Positions 1 through 11,895 are shown, counted from the stretch's first letter. The stretch is 64,000 bases of DNA from Dryocosmus kuriphilus (GCA_038277395.1 CM076192.1:14431494-14495493), one strand, 5' to 3'. Translations and numbers: made by a program. The notes: a model not told the origin generated them from the letters alone.

Positions 1-603
1 CCCGCTTATGCGCATCTTCTCTGCTTTACGTTAGAGTCACACACGTCACAAACGCACACACTGCTTATGTTACCGCGCTCACACAACACACAAACTGATA
101 TGTATTTATCTCTCACCCACGCGCATCTACACTCTCAAATTCACTCACTCGCCACACTCACACTAGTTTCATAATTAGAGATGTACATTATAGTCGAATA
201 AAGATTGTTTTTTATTTTATTGTAAAAAATATGGATTTGTTTCAGTCGTCCTTAAACCCCTAAACCCTAGATAGGCTGAAGCGTCCGGTGAGACAATTAA
301 TGGGGCTTCACCCCTTAAAATAAAAAATCGTTAAAACTGACTCGTCCACGTATCCACTGTCATGAGGACTTTCGCTCTTTTAGCGATTCACACAGATCCT
401 TCATATAAAAAGCGCTTAGTGTACTAAATATAAATTTACTCATTAGAATCTCTACAAGTACACAGGTTTTGAAGTAACTTGCAGCAAAATTTTATTTGAC
501 GAAATAGATTCAGAATATAATAAAAAGGTGAACTTAAACATAACGCCCGACTCGTATCGACAAGGAGAGAACAGAAATGATTGAAAATTCATTCGTATGG
601 AAA
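1..603. other. unassigned AT-rich flank
   Basis: No coding sequence or structured repeat is supported here. The stretch starts with CA-rich sequence (cacac/acaca words up to about position 170) and runs into the microsatellite that follows. A 77-residue frame reading out of the microsatellite is an artefact of the TA repeat. Confidence 0.5.

Positions 604-679
<76 letters not shown>
604..679. repeat. (TA)n microsatellite
   Basis: An almost uninterrupted TA dinucleotide tract of about 75 bp with one early interruption. It produces spurious Ile-Tyr frames on both strands. Confidence 0.95.
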
Positions 680-682
<3 letters not shown>

Positions 683-904
683 CACAATTTAATCGTAAAA
701 ATCAGAGGTTGACAGCGTTTACAATAAAAACATAAGCTTACTATCTAAAACGCCATGCCATGGGCCATAAAAATAAATCTTCCCAAAACCCATTTCGAGA
801 GTGAGAGATTTCTGTCTCTAGTTCATACCATTTCATTTACTGCAATATCAGAATTACAAGCTTGCCATTTATTTCTCTATTGTAACGTGCGCAAATAACC
901 CTGA

Positions 905-1351
905 GATCAAATACGCTAAAAGTGTTCTAATATGCGGCGAAGCTCTTGCCATGGTGAACTATGATTTTCATTAAATCTAAGACAGAAGGCTCGGGTGCTG
1001 TTAAGAATGGTCCACCTATTAAAAAATAAGTTATAGTGAGAGGCGCAAAATCGTTAACGTCATTATGTAACAGACCGATTGGCCGGGAATTGAAGCATGC
1101 TTCAATTTGACATAGAAGAGTTTTAAACTCCTGTATGGAAAAAGTGTGATTACCAATTTCTGTTTGAGATGATGTTTAACGCTCTTTACACATGCTTCCC
1201 ATAATCCACCAACACATGCTTCCCATAATCCACCAACACATGCTTCCCATAATCCATCAAAGTGTGGAGAGGAGATCGGCATGAAATGCCAAGTAGTGTT
1301 ATCAGCGGCAAATCGTGCCTTTAAATTTTGATTGAGAGTGATTGCTTGCAA
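905..1351 (-). pseudogene. BEL/Pao integrase, 3' part
   Basis: The minus-strand translation carries the integrase stretch around WHFMPISSPHFDGLWEACV, followed by KSVKHHLKQ, which is the usual BEL/Pao integrase region after the second catalytic Asp and includes the catalytic Glu position (GLWEA). Downstream, after a frame change, LIGGPFLTAPEPSVLDL continues the typical BEL C-terminal segment. The GLWEACV block is present three times in a row because of a 24-bp tandem triplication (1191-1262), which would disrupt the catalytic core. The 5' half of the integrase with the HHCC finger is not evident upstream. A decayed copy; no function is expected. Confidence 0.85.
1191..1262. repeat. 24-bp tandem triplication inside integrase
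   Basis: Three head-to-tail copies of a 24-bp unit starting catgcttcccataatccacc. The first two are identical and the third differs near its end. Because 24 is a multiple of three, the reading frame is kept and the octapeptide LWEACVGG is repeated. Confidence 0.9.
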
Positions 1352-1399
1352 AGCGAGCCTTAATTCCCTGTCAGCGCCATAAAAATTAGTACCTTTATC

Positions 1400-2430
1400 G
1401 CTCTAAAGGTCGGCAGATTTGTCTTGGAGGGCCGCAAATCGCTTAAAGGCGGCCAAAAAACACGCTGTTGAACAGTCATTGGACTGCCGATAGATTGTCC
1501 ATAATCTGAGTAGGAAGATCTGAGCTTTCACATGTGCATGGTACAAACTTATAAATATGTGCCTAAATAATATTTTAAGTTCCTAATATCCAGTAAGTTT
1601 GCCTGAAAACTCTCAAAGTCAGCTGAACTCCTCCATGTAAGGTTTGTTGATGAGATTTGACAATAATTAACACGCTTATGCGATGCTTTAGCAAAAGAAT
1701 GAGATATTTTTCATTATAACTGAGAACTTAATTTTTTAAATGTCCACAAACCCGACGTATTTCATCCACATCTAAAACCGGATTGGGATTAAAAATGTTT
1801 TTTTAATTCTGAACATAACGTATCCAAGATTTACGAGCCAGACTAAACTTAGTGGCAGCGATCTCAATGTTGGCAATCGCAAAGAAAATTTCGCCAATAT
1901 TGAGATCACTGTTCAGTGGCCATATTATCAGGCAATTATGCTGGAGGTAATTTCATAATTCGAATACGAATAAAGAGTAAACAATATAAGGTAATACGTA
2001 AAAGACGTGGCCACGATGAGGTTGCGGGAGAAGACTGCCATGCAGGTGATTTTTCTACGACTATGAAAGTGGAAATTTTTCAAATCCCTAATTTGGCCCC
2101 TTTTTTGGAGCAGTACGTGGTTCTGGCCAGGTGATGGAATGCGTTTTTAACCAAGAGGTTCTTGCCACCAAAGTTTTGTAGACAATAAATCAGAAGTCAG
2201 AAAACCTCGGGAAGCACAATCAGCGGGGTATTCCTCTGAAGAAACATGCCTCTAATTAGCTTGAGCAAGTTTCGTCTCTATTTCGGCTACCCTGTTACCT
2301 ATAAAGACCTCGTAACGAGAGGGACGTTGAGATATCAAGCCCAAGTCTAAGGTTGCATCTGACTAACAATAAATAGGGACGTCAGAAATGTGCATGACTT
2401 CCTGCACATATACCACATATTATGTCTTAA
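1400..2430 (-). other. eroded BEL interior, no clear reading frame
   Basis: This lies between recognisable integrase and RT blocks of the BEL element and should hold the RNase H and first half of integrase. I see only short fragments with stops and cannot assign domains. Confidence 0.4.
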
Positions 2431-2438
2431 TGTCTTGA

Positions 2439-2921
2439 TTAGAGATACCTTGCATCTAGCTGAGAGACTTTATGTATAGTGAAAAAGACCATATGCTTGG
2501 TAGGAATAATTTTCTCTGAAAGTTGAATCTTGAATTCAAAGCAGTCTGATGTTGGAAACCATACACTAGCCAATGCTTGTAGACTTTTATATTCACCACT
2601 AGATTGTTCAAGTTCTAGCTCCTGCTTAACTGACGGAATACTTTCCAATAAATCGCTGTAATTACTGGCTCATTTACATAGATGGGAATCACCAGATGTC
2701 AACAAATCAGATAGTCGCTGACAGATCTCAAGAGCAGACTCAATACTGCCAGATCTAAACAAATCATCATTCATATAAAGGTCATTTTCTAAAATATATG
2801 CAGCAAGTGGAACGCGATTACCTCCATCTTGAGAAAGCTGCCTGAGGACTCGAACTGAAAGATATATAGCACATGCTGTTGCATATGTCACTGTATGTAA
2901 TCGATAATATTGTACCTGCAT
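2439..2921 (-). pseudogene. BEL/Pao reverse transcriptase core, broken
   Basis: Two minus-strand fragments belong together. The upstream one (2921-2670) contains YRLHTVTYATACAIYLSVR, then LRQLSQDGGNRVPLAAYILENDLYMNDDLF: the BEL/Pao RT motif leading to the catalytic YxDD box, here altered to YMNDD. It ends LLTSGDSHLCK, matching the LL.sGgF.L.KW stretch of the family. The second (2648-2439) has DCFEFKIQLSEKIIPTKHMV, the linker after RT. A frameshift separates them. Catalytic-box change plus frameshifts mean a dead copy. Confidence 0.87.
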
Positions 2922-3281
2922 TCTTAAGTAAGGATGCTATAAAATGAGTTTTAAATCGCTGTCCATTGGGTTAACCAAATTTGACGGAACATCTTTTCAA
3001 TGTCAGCTGTATAAACAATTTGATGTCCATACCATCACATAATAATAGACAGTAAATAGTTTTGTAATTTAGGATCTATCATTAAATTATAATTTAAAAA
3101 GGTACCATTAGAGATTACGCTTGACGCGTTAAATACTACTCAAGTGTGGGTGGTAGTACTATCTTCACTTAAAATTGGATGATGAGGAATGTACACTGGC
3201 GGATAATGTGGTATATCTTAAGGATATACTAATTTCCCATGGTTTAACTGCTCATACTCTGTTTAAAAATTCGGTACATGC

Positions 3282-3991
3282 CTAACCTACAAGTAGGCTA
3301 GACGCTAAGCGTCTTTCAAGTATACTGTGCAGAAATAGGGCCATAGAAAATGAAATCCCTATGTCTAAAGGTAGACTATTTTTGAAGGGTAATCGAACAA
3401 CATATTGATCGAACTCTAATCGTGGGTGAGTGGAAACAAAGTGTGCTTCACACTCCTTTTCCTCCGGAGTGAAATGATTCTTATTCAGTACTTCTACGGT
3501 TTCCCAAAAGCGCGGTAACAGCGTGTCTAAATGAGGATTTACCTGTCCATGGTGAACCACATAGTCGAGCTGGTCTCACTACTTGGAAGGGAAGTAGGAC
3601 CTAGAATTATCCAACCTAGTATCGTATTTTGTGCAACAGGAGTACCTGGTGGCTCTTTTCTTAAAACTTCCATAATTATGTCGGCATAATAATCAAAGTC
3701 GATTACCAGATCAACTGGTCCGTCAGCCTTAAATACATCGCTATATGCTAGTTCTAAGTCTTTCAAATGTTCATAAGAACCTAAATTCTTAGCGCTACTT
3801 GACTTGTAAGCTGATTCTATTGTCAAAGAAACTATGCTTGTAGTGATGCTCATTAGAACTTCACCAATTCTCTCAACAGGAATATCAACTTTGTAATGTG
3901 AAATACGCAAAACCTGAACGAGAGATTTTTTAATAAAAGAGATTTTGAAAATATCTAAATCTAAAAAACTTTTTTTAACATCCAACATCAA
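3282..3991 (-). pseudogene. BEL/Pao protease to RT N-terminal region, broken
   Basis: Fragment 3991-3539 contains DLVIDFDYYADIIMEVLRKE followed by GTPVAQNTILGWIILGP, the signature of the BEL/Pao region after the aspartic protease. Fragment 3560-3282 contains LPRFWETVEVLNKNHFTPEEKECEAHFVSTH and YVVRLPFKNSLPLDIG, the segment leading into RT. The two overlap in different frames, so at least one frameshift lies near 3550. The 5' edge (MMLDVKKSFLDLDIF) abuts the fold-back insertion, and about 60 bp of this edge is also found inverted at 4597-4655. Confidence 0.87.
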
Positions 3992-3995
3992 AATT

Positions 3996-5217
3996 TAAAT
4001 TAAAAGTTGGTAAAAAATAAAAAAGCCAACTATCCGATCAAATTTGGACAAAAAAATTCAAAAAAAGAGGTTGTTAGCAAAAATTAGAAAAAAAGGGAAA
4101 AAACAAAGAAAGAGTAGGGAAAAAGAAGGCAACCAAATCCCCTTCCTTCTTTTTCTTTCCTCGTCTTTTCTTGTTTTTGACACATTTAAAAAACCAAACC
4201 AAAAACCAATTAACACATATCGCCAACGTTTCGGTGCTCATACACGCCCTTATCAAGGCAAAGAAACAAATAGAAATAAAAATAAATAAAAAAATAAAAA
4301 TAAATAAATAAAATGAAATAAAATAAAAAAATAAAAATGAAACAATAAAAAAGGAAAAAGGAAAGAAAAACAAATGTTAATTGGTTTTTGGCTTGGCTTT
4401 TTAAATATGGTAAAAACAAAAGAAGACGAGGGAAAGAAAAAGAAGAAAGGGGATTTGGTTGGTTGCCTTTTTTTCTCTGCTCTTTTTTGCTCCTTTTTTC
4501 GAATTTCTGCTAAAAAAAACTTTTAAAAAAAAATTTGTTGTTCTTTGATTGGATTGTTGGCTTATTCATATTTTACCACATTTTTATTTAAATTTTGATG
4601 TTGGACGTTAAAAAAAGGTCTTTAGATTTAGATATTTTGTAAATCTCTTTTATTTAGATTTTGTGACCTTGATTGGTGGTCAGTTTTGTTTCGTGGGTTA
4701 GCAGGAAGGCTTTTCCGGCTTTCTCCATGTATAAATTATATATGCGTGTGTGTACTTTCATTTCTTATTCCTTAGTCAAGTCTCATGGATATAACATCGT
4801 GGCGACCTCATGGAACTGGCTGAGTGATATTTTTTATATTTTGCTTTGTCTTTATTTTAATTTCTTTCTTCTTATTTTTTTTATTTATTTCACATTTTTT
4901 TATTTCATGTTATTTATTTTATTCTTTTTTAATTTTATTTGCTTCTTTGCCTTGAGAAGGGTGTGTATGAGCACCGAAACGTTGGCGATATGTGTTAATT
5001 GGTTTTTGGCTTGGTTTTTTTAAATATGGTGAAAAAAAAAGAAGATGAGGGAAAGAAAAAGAAGGAAGGGGACTTGGTTTGTTGCCTTTTTTTCCTTCCT
5101 CTTTTTTGGTTTTTCCCTTTTTTTCGAATTTTTGCTAAAAACCTTTTTTTGCTAAATTTTTTTGTCCAAATTTGATCGGATTGTTGGCTTTTTCATCTTT
5201 TACCAACTTTTAATTTA
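3996..5217. mobile_element. fold-back element inserted in BEL/Pao
   Basis: Both ends carry the same sequence in inverted orientation (taaattaaaagttggtaaaa at the left, its complement at the right), continuing for about 200 bp with lysine/phenylalanine-coding A/T-rich tracts and the core accgaaacgttggcgatatg near 4220 and 4970. A third arm copy lies at about 4375-4590 in the orientation of the right end. No transposase is present; the longer frames here are low-complexity. It is non-autonomous and splits BEL gag from the protease region. A target duplication is not clear. Confidence 0.8.
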
Positions 5218-5223
5218 GATTAT

Positions 5224-6322
5224 TTAATAAAAGCGCTTGTGAAAAAAAAATATTTTTAATAATATCCATGCCGTAGCCAACATACCTTTAGATTTAGCTG
5301 AATTGAAATTATTAATATTTAATCTTTTAGCATTATTTACAGATATACTTTTAATAGGTGAGGGTGCTCCTGTACTACTTATCGCAGGCGTAGTATCATT
5401 TACATTATTCGAAGAGTTTTCTTGTGTCAGGTGAAGCAAAGTATTATGCACACGTTTACATTTTGTACGATATTTACTGGGGCAATTTTGAGGGAGAGTG
5501 CCAGGCTGAAGGCAATGAAAACAGTAATTAAAACCTTTAACCTTTGCTAATCTATTTTCAGGCGAGCACTCTCGAAACTGACTGAATTGATAAACTTTAT
5601 AATTTTCTTGACAAAAAGAACTTCCAAGATGTAATAAAAGATAACAGACACATATAACAGACACGTATAGTGTGACGCAAATATTTAAGGTCAGTATAAG
5701 ATTTATTCTTCATTGAGGGAATGTCATCCATACATTGCAAGTGAGCATGAATGAGGCGACGGTCATTATTGCATTCCTTGACTACTAGTTTCCAAGCACT
5801 ATCGAAATTAGCATCCGTCACTTGAATGTTTTGGAAAAGCAAAACAGAAATACTAATTAAACTGACTTCTACATAATGTAAGCTTAGAGAATTCGTTAAT
5901 GATTCTCGCTTATTAACAACAGCTTCAAAAGATCCGACAATTCTCCCAATCAACTAACTCACCAGAAAATTTTGGAACTTCAATTTTTGGAATAGAAGCT
6001 AATGTATACAACGAATTGTTTAAATGAGTTGCATGTAAGTCGTTCATGTGATCCACGGCGTCGTAGAATTTATTCTCTGCTTGGCTAAAAAAATCCGTTT
6101 GGAAGTAGTTCTTCGATTCTTGTTCCTCCTCGTTGGTGGTTTTTAATATCTGCTTATGAGTTGTCTGGATCGCAGACCAAATCTTCCTTCACTCTTCAAT
6201 ATATCCTTTAACTTTGGCTGCAGTAGCATTGAGTTTAGTCAATCTTTAAAATTGATCAGTGCTCGACTAAATGCTTTTATGTAATGCAACCGTTCCTCAA
6301 ATAAATCATCAAGATTCGCCAT
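5224..6322 (-). pseudogene. BEL/Pao gag with zinc knuckle, broken
   Basis: The start is likely the ATG at 6322 (MANLDDLFEERLHYIKAF), a typical BEL gag N-terminus, followed after a stop by coiled-coil-like sequence (LNATAAKVKGYIEE, then KIWSAIQTTHKQ) and PKIEVPKFSGELVDWE, the DUF1759-type gag core. Fragment 5953-5597 continues with NIQVTDANFDSAWKLVVKE, and fragment 5664-5224 has the knuckle CFHCLQPGTLPQNCPSKYRTKCKRVHNTLLH, a Cys/His array usual for BEL gag, ending MLATAWILLKI at the beginning of the protease. At least three disruptions (stop near 6260, frame changes near 5930 and 5640). Confidence 0.87.
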
Positions 6323-6339
6323 AGTGAAAGTCCAATGTA

Positions 6340-7310
6340 CTCTCATTTGTTATAATTCAAGTGACTAGGGCTGCAGTTATGTAATTCTAACACCTTCACG
6401 TAGTCATCAAAAACAGGAGTTATATTCACTTTATAATCCGTCTATTTCAACACTATGCACCTTCTACAAAAAGTTTACTAGATCCATGTTTTGAAGCGAA
6501 CTAATATTTATTTACCTTTATTACTGTTTAAAGTCTCAACTGTATTCCATTCTCGTCAAATGCAGGGTCACTTGGTCCGATTCTTAGTAATTATGCTAGT
6601 TTCTTGAACAATAAATGTCAGGAAAGACATAATAAGACATAATAGTACGCTTCATGTCTAGAGGCAAGTTCCTTCGTCTTATAAAATGCACCCGACTGAG
6701 AAGTATACCTATAGACTGAAGACTGTCCATGAAGTCGACTTATGGGATGAGACAGACTTCCAAAACTTGAAGACAAAGTGCTACGTCTTGAAGACAAATC
6801 CAAGACGAAATATTTTTACACGCGTACCTTTACGGCTCCTGGCCCGGGAAAATGAGGTTAAAAAGGTTGACTTTTCTCGAGATTTTTAGAGTAAGTAAAC
6901 GGTTTCCCACCAAAAAAAACCAAGTCCGTACGGTGCCTTGTAGTTTTCCCAAGGGCGCTTGGCCCCAAACAGGAGCGAAAATGCCGAATTATCAGAAAAA
7001 ATCAACTCCGGAAAGTAATCGTATTTGGTCACATGGACACATGCACACTATCAAAAGGACCACGTGTCAATTATACCAAAATGTGATTTAATTGTCTTCT
7101 AAAAGAAAGTGACACATATCGCTAATCCTTGATTAGCGAACGCTATAATGCGATATCCGAACGCAGATAATAACCGAAAACCAAGTAAAATCACTCAAAA
7201 TAATTATAAACATTCTCCTAACCTCCCACGGTAATCGGTTGGTGGCTTGGAGCTGTCGTCTAGTAACCGCGCGATCAAAACCTGACGTCGATCAATTGAT
7301 ATCACAAAAA
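6340..7310. other. unassigned sequence between BEL and hAT remnants
   Basis: No supported gene. From 6620 to 6800 the words gaagac/cttcgtctt recur (attcgtc-like repeats around 6670, 6715, 6770 and 6785) but form no regular tandem array. Short plus-strand frames at 6686-7091 show no recognisable domain. Confidence 0.4.
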
Positions 7311-7737
7311 TCAGGGACAATATCTTCTGTTCGTTCTTTAAAACTCAATTTTCGATATTTTTACCCAAAATACCGAAAATATCACTTTCATAGGAACAAC
7401 ATTATCCTGTTCCTCCCTCTCGAGCCTACAGTATTTTTTCAAGTGCATCTTTGCGAAAGGTAAGCCGAGAATCTGTCATCATACCAAGAAAAATGTTTTC
7501 AGGCGACGCGAAGCATGTGTTTGTTTACTACAAGTATGTATTTCACTATTTCTATCATTTTCTCTGTGGCTCTTGAAGTGTAATTGTAAGACCACAGTAT
7601 CAATCCTTACGTAGTATTATGTAGTAGTATTAATCCCTATGACACTTATGTTAGAGTGACAGTGATTGTGAACGAATCTGCTATAAAGACGAAGCAGAAT
7701 ACTCCGAATCAAGCACGTACCCAGGGAGGGGCTGAAG

Positions 7738-7751
7738 CCCCCCCCCCCCCC
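7738..7751. repeat. poly-C tract at putative hAT 5' end
   Basis: Fourteen C follow gtacccagggaggggctgaagc, a composition often seen at ends of ZMYM-type hAT elements. The coding remnant begins about 340 bp downstream on the same strand. Confidence 0.5.
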
Positions 7752-8089
7752 GAAATTCTGCAAAATTACAAAAATTCAGCACATTTCAAATGCAGTACAG
7801 CTTTAAAAAAATAATAAAATTGAAAAATAAGCGGGAAATCGGAATTACGCCCGTTTTTCTTTTCACGCTTTATTTACAGATACACGGTCACGCACTTTAG
7901 AAAGGTTATTCAAATTTCCCGCCTATTTTTTAACCGTGCTTCGTGAGCTCCGTGTTCCGTGAAATCTGCGAAACGGGCGAGTCGACAAAGTCTCAGGAAA
8001 ACCCACCAGATGGAGGTAAGTGAATTTTACATGTAGGGACTGCCACCAGTAGGTGGCTACCGGGTGTACGGTCAAGATGCTCTCTTAGT

Positions 8090-9453
8090 TGCGAAAGTTC
8101 CGCTGTCAAGTGTACAAGTTTTAAAATGTCATGAAAAGCTATATAATTTTGCAAAAATAGCCGAAAATTTGACGAATGTCATTTTAGAACGCTGCAGGGA
8201 GCTGGATCTGAATATGGAGATCTGTTCCGGTCAAGGCTAAGATGGAGCAGCAAATGTGTCCGGTCAAATCAGTGATGTCCAGTCAAGGATGAGAGACATT
8301 CATCCCAAAATGATATACGTCCGTTTGAATCTTGCTTTATCTAATGCGATGTCAGTTCCCGTGGTTCGAAATTGTCTCGGAGTTGTAAAGGAAGTGATCA
8401 AATTGTTCAGAAATCACGCTCACGTGAACAAAATTCTTCAAGATGCAATTCAAGAATTCCTACCAGAAAGTAAAAAGAAAAGACTAACTCGGTCGTATGA
8501 AACCAGATTCATCGAAAGACACGACAGTATTTTGACTTTCGTCGAACTTTTCGAAATGATTTGCATTGGACTGGAAAAAATTTCTGGAGAAACTTGGGCT
8601 ATTTCAAAAACCGCATCTTCACTTTTTTCAGCTGTTCAAAAGAGTGAATTCATTGTGAGCTTGCTTGTTTGTGAAAGACTTTTCAATTTTACTCTCCCTT
8701 TGTCCATTCTTCTCCAAGAAAATTCCCCGCGATTTGACATCAGCCGTAAACATGCAGAAACGGTTCTGAATACACTCAAAGATGAACGGACAAATTCTGC
8801 AACAATTTTCAAGAAAATTTTTGCAGCGGCTGAAAAGCTTGTAGAAGATGTGTTCAGAATGAAACTCCAAGTTCCTAGAATCACGTCGAAGCAAACCGCC
8901 CGTGGAAACTATCGAACTGATTGTGTTGAAGCATACTACCGGTATTCAGTTTTTATTCCATGCATTGACACTCTGATTCTGAATTTGGTAGAGAAATTAA
9001 TTCAAAATGCAGGGATTTTACGAAGCTTTCAAATACTACGTCTTGGATACGCTGCGAATGAAAAAGCAGAGGACTTGAAGAATCTTTCTTTATATTCTGA
9101 TGATAGAGTGTCATTTTCCGCGGTCAAGACTGAGTACAGTATGTGGTGTAAGCGAGCTGCATTGCTGGACAAAAACATCGAGGTTCTAGAGGTGTTGGAA
9201 AAATGTGATGGCGCCTATTTTCCAACTATTAAAATATCTTCTAACAATTCTTGCTATGATGCCAGTTACGACTGCAAGCGTAGAAAGATCTTTTTCGATT
9301 TTGAAACGAATCAAGACGTTCTTGCGCAGCGTTATGGACGACAAAAGACTGAGCGCACTTGCCACACTCTCAATAGATTGGGACTACAAAGTGGATCCTG
9401 ACAAAGTCCTTGATATCATGGCAGCGACAAAATTTCGACGTCTGAACTTATGA
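8090..9453 (+). pseudogene. hAT transposase remnant (ZMYM1/DUF4371-like)
   Basis: The frame can be followed from about 8090 (VPLSSVQVLKCHEKLYNFAK) through CSGQG, a stop, DGAANVSGQISDVQSRMRDI, then a long open stretch 8256-9401. The GQGxDGAAN box is the region of a catalytic Asp in hAT transposases of the ZMYM/DUF4371 type; here the residue before Asp is a TAA stop. After IYV the usual Cys/His block before LNLAL is missing, a small in-frame deletion. Near 9220 the frame shifts, and frame 9205-9453 supplies the C-terminal dimerisation region (VTTASVERSFSILKRIKTFLRS, then RLSALATLSI). Dead copy; target site duplications were not found. Confidence 0.88.
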
Positions 9454-9750
9454 ATTGCTGTGTTATTGTACATGTATTATGGATTTATTGTTTACGTGAA
9501 TTATACATTATGAAAAAATACGTAAAAATGCCAATTATTCATGTGTCATAAAGAATAGGTTTCTTATTTGATAAAGAACATGTTTAATCGTTGAAGCATT
9601 GAATAAATATTAAAAACTTGACCGTTTGAATTTGCAAGGGACTTCTGAAATCCTAACTGTTCTTGTTTGACGCAACGGCTACCATGGTGGGGATAGAACG
9701 AGAAGGTGCTGAGACCTGGCGGCGGAAGACCCCAGCGCTGGCTGGAGAGT

Positions 9751-9764
9751 GGGGGGGGGGGGGG
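9751..9764. repeat. poly-G tract
   Basis: Fourteen consecutive G at the 3' side of the hAT remnant, opposite in composition to the poly-C at 7738. The surrounding 9660-9780 is GC-rich compared with its neighbours. Confidence 0.7.
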
Positions 9765-10261
9765 CTGTAGATTGGTCGTGAGTGTATCTCGATGCTTTTT
9801 CATCATCAAACCATCAGTACCATAATTGAGGCGCCGGATGCAAAAAGGAGATATAGAATTATTTTGTTAGAGTGGGAAGGCCCCTGGACACTTGAAAATG
9901 AAGTCTTGAATTACAATTTTTAAAATCTATATTCTAAATGCAAATTTAATTTTGCATCTTTTTCTCTGTTTAAAAAAAGTTGTAGCTTTTTCGCTTTTCG
10001 AATTATTTACGAAAAACTGTTTTTTTCTCTGATTAAATTTTTTTGATTTTTTCCACTTTAACTCGCAGCGAAATGGAAATTTTTTGATATTTTGTAATAA
10101 AACTTATCAGAAATATGTATTGTCATGTTCTGCAACCGATGACGTCAGCGGAAATTCAAAATCTTTATTTAAAAAATTGCTAATAATTTTTTTCCAAGGC
10201 AGTGCATAATTCTTGCACAAACAACTTCAAGCGTTTCGGGAGTCGAGCGAATTTTGAGCAA

Positions 10262-10766
10262 GCCACTACCCCAGCGTTAGGTTGCAACTGTGCCTCGCAG
10301 CCCGTCGAGATTTTTTAATTAAAAACACAGTACATATACAAATCATTGCTTATTAATAACAAAAAGTGGTTTTAATATACAAATTGATATTCTTTGGTGC
10401 AAAGGATAATAATTATGTTACATCTCGCCGTATTTTCAAATAAATAAATCTACTTTATTCCTCGTTTGATGAGATAATAGAATCGTCAACTGATTTAACG
10501 TTCGTGATTGAGTCGAAGTAACGGTTGAAAAATTCTTGTCCTTCAGGAGAAACGTAACGCAAAAGACTTCTGACATCGTCCATTTTAGCCATAGTGATTC
10601 CGACGATTGGAGGGGGTACTTTTTCAATTTCAGCAACATTAAAATATTTTCATCAGAGAAAAAGAACTATTTATTATAAACCATAATTTTCCATATTTCT
10701 CGTATTTTAATTACAAAATCTAGACGGGCTGCGAGGCATAGTTGCAACCTAATGCTGGGGTAATGG
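10262..10766. mobile_element. MITE-like unit with about 60-bp inverted ends
   Basis: Sequence at 10262-10320 (gccactaccccagcgttagg onward, through gtgcctcgcagcccgtc) is matched in inverted orientation at 10707-10766 with few differences. The roughly 390 bp between holds a 67-residue minus-strand frame without recognisable domain. Element class unknown. Confidence 0.7.
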
Positions 10767-11033
10767 TTTACCGGCTGGGGCGTAGTTTACACGGAAGAAA
10801 ATCTATCGCGCCGGCAAATTAAAACATCAACAGTTTGTTAAATACTATTCCAATTGAGCTTTTGCATCCGGCACCTCAATTATTATTGACCTTAATACTA
10901 TCATTCCTATCAAAGCCATATTTTCGGTATTTTATGTCAAAATATCGAACATTGAGACTCAAAGGACGAACAGAAGATATTGGCCGATCGACAAATTTTT
11001 TGCATGTTGCCTGGTGCTAACATCACGGCGGGG

Positions 11034-11895
11034 CACAGTGGAAACAAAGCACCTTTTTTGGACAAAAATCGACCGACAGTGCAATTCTTAACGGATTTTG
11101 ATGTTTCTTTTTTAGTAATGACCGCAAGGATTCCAGATATAATAAATAACTGCGGATATTTTATTTGGACTTAACAGAAATTTGTTATTTAACAATAAAG
11201 TTACAACTTTTTCTTGCTAAACTTTTCCGTGATACCATTTCTTCTAAGACTTTCAATTTCATTAACAAAGATCATAGATCAATGTAATAAATAACTAAAT
11301 ATAATTTTCAGTGAACTAGCGTAACAAAAAAAATGTTTAATAATGTTATAAACAAATTAATTAACAAAAGTCATTTTTTCGTGATTCGCAATCATTAGCT
11401 AATTTTAACCCATAGCTTTTGTATAAAGTATCATAGATAATGATGTGCGCTTACAATAAGTTAAGAATAGCTAATGATTGACAATTATTTAAACAATTTT
11501 TATAAACAAATGCACATTTTGACCATTTTTTGATGAAAAGACGTGATTTTTTTTTACGGAATCAACTTAAAATGCTTTTCCAAAGACACTTTGCTATCAT
11601 ATTTTTCATAGTGACCAAGAAATGTTAATTTTTTAAACAATTTTTATAAACAAATTCACATTTTTACCATTTTTTCATTAATAGGCTTGATTTTTTTTTT
11701 ATTTATTCGAAATGTCTTCCAAAAGACTCTTTGCTATCATATTTTTAATAGTGACAGAAACTGATAATTATTTAAACAATTTTTATAAACAAATGCACAT
11801 TTTGACCATTTGTTGCTCAATTGGGCTTTGCATATCATATAGCCCTGAAAAGGGACATTCTTAGATAGGCATCCGTGCTTCAGGCATTCGTGGTT
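11034..11895 (+). repeat. left TIR of the Transib/RAG1-like element
   Basis: Starts with heptamer CACAGTG (11034-11040), then 21 bp, then the nonamer-like ACAAAAATC (11062-11070). The outer 450 bp mirror the right TIR almost base for base. The inner part (about 11490-11830) has roughly 2.5 copies of a ~127-bp tandem unit containing taaacaatttttataaacaa. The similarity to the right arm ends just past the small palindrome agccctgaaaaggga (about 11840) near 11895. Confidence 0.88.

Larger units (their letters stand above)
905..6322 (-). mobile_element. BEL/Pao LTR retrotransposon, decayed internal region
   Basis: Read on the minus strand, fragments follow one another in BEL/Pao order: gag with a CCHC-like knuckle (6322-5224), aspartic protease/RT N-terminal region (3991-3282), RT core (2921-2439) and integrase C-terminal half (1351-905). 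Every block carries stops or frameshifts and parts are missing, so the element cannot be active. A fold-back element (3996-5217) interrupts it between gag and the protease region. I could not identify LTRs on either side; sequence before 905 and after 6340 shows no obvious direct repeat. The assignment is firm from residues described in the sub-entries; the outer limits are only those of recognisable coding sequence. Confidence 0.88.
7316..10984. mobile_element. possible inverted-repeat-bounded element around a hAT remnant
   Basis: About 70 bp at 7316-7386 (gacaatatcttctgttcg onward) is the inverted counterpart of 10918-10984 (ending gaacagaagatattgg), with only a few differences. Related sequence in the 10918 orientation recurs at 57220-57275. 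Between the ends are a hAT transposase remnant and a MITE-like unit. Either these are TIRs of one 3.7-kb element or two inverted copies of a small MITE; I favour neither strongly. hAT elements usually have short TIRs beginning CA.., and such a candidate terminus (acgtacccagggaggggctg) lies at about 7714 instead. Confidence 0.4.

Noticed and set aside
452..685. 77-residue minus-strand frame of alternating Ile-Tyr
   Set aside because: It is translation of the (TA)n microsatellite, with no coding signal.
4044..5023. Several Lys-rich or Phe-rich frames
   Set aside because: They come from the low-complexity arms of the fold-back element and are not proteins.
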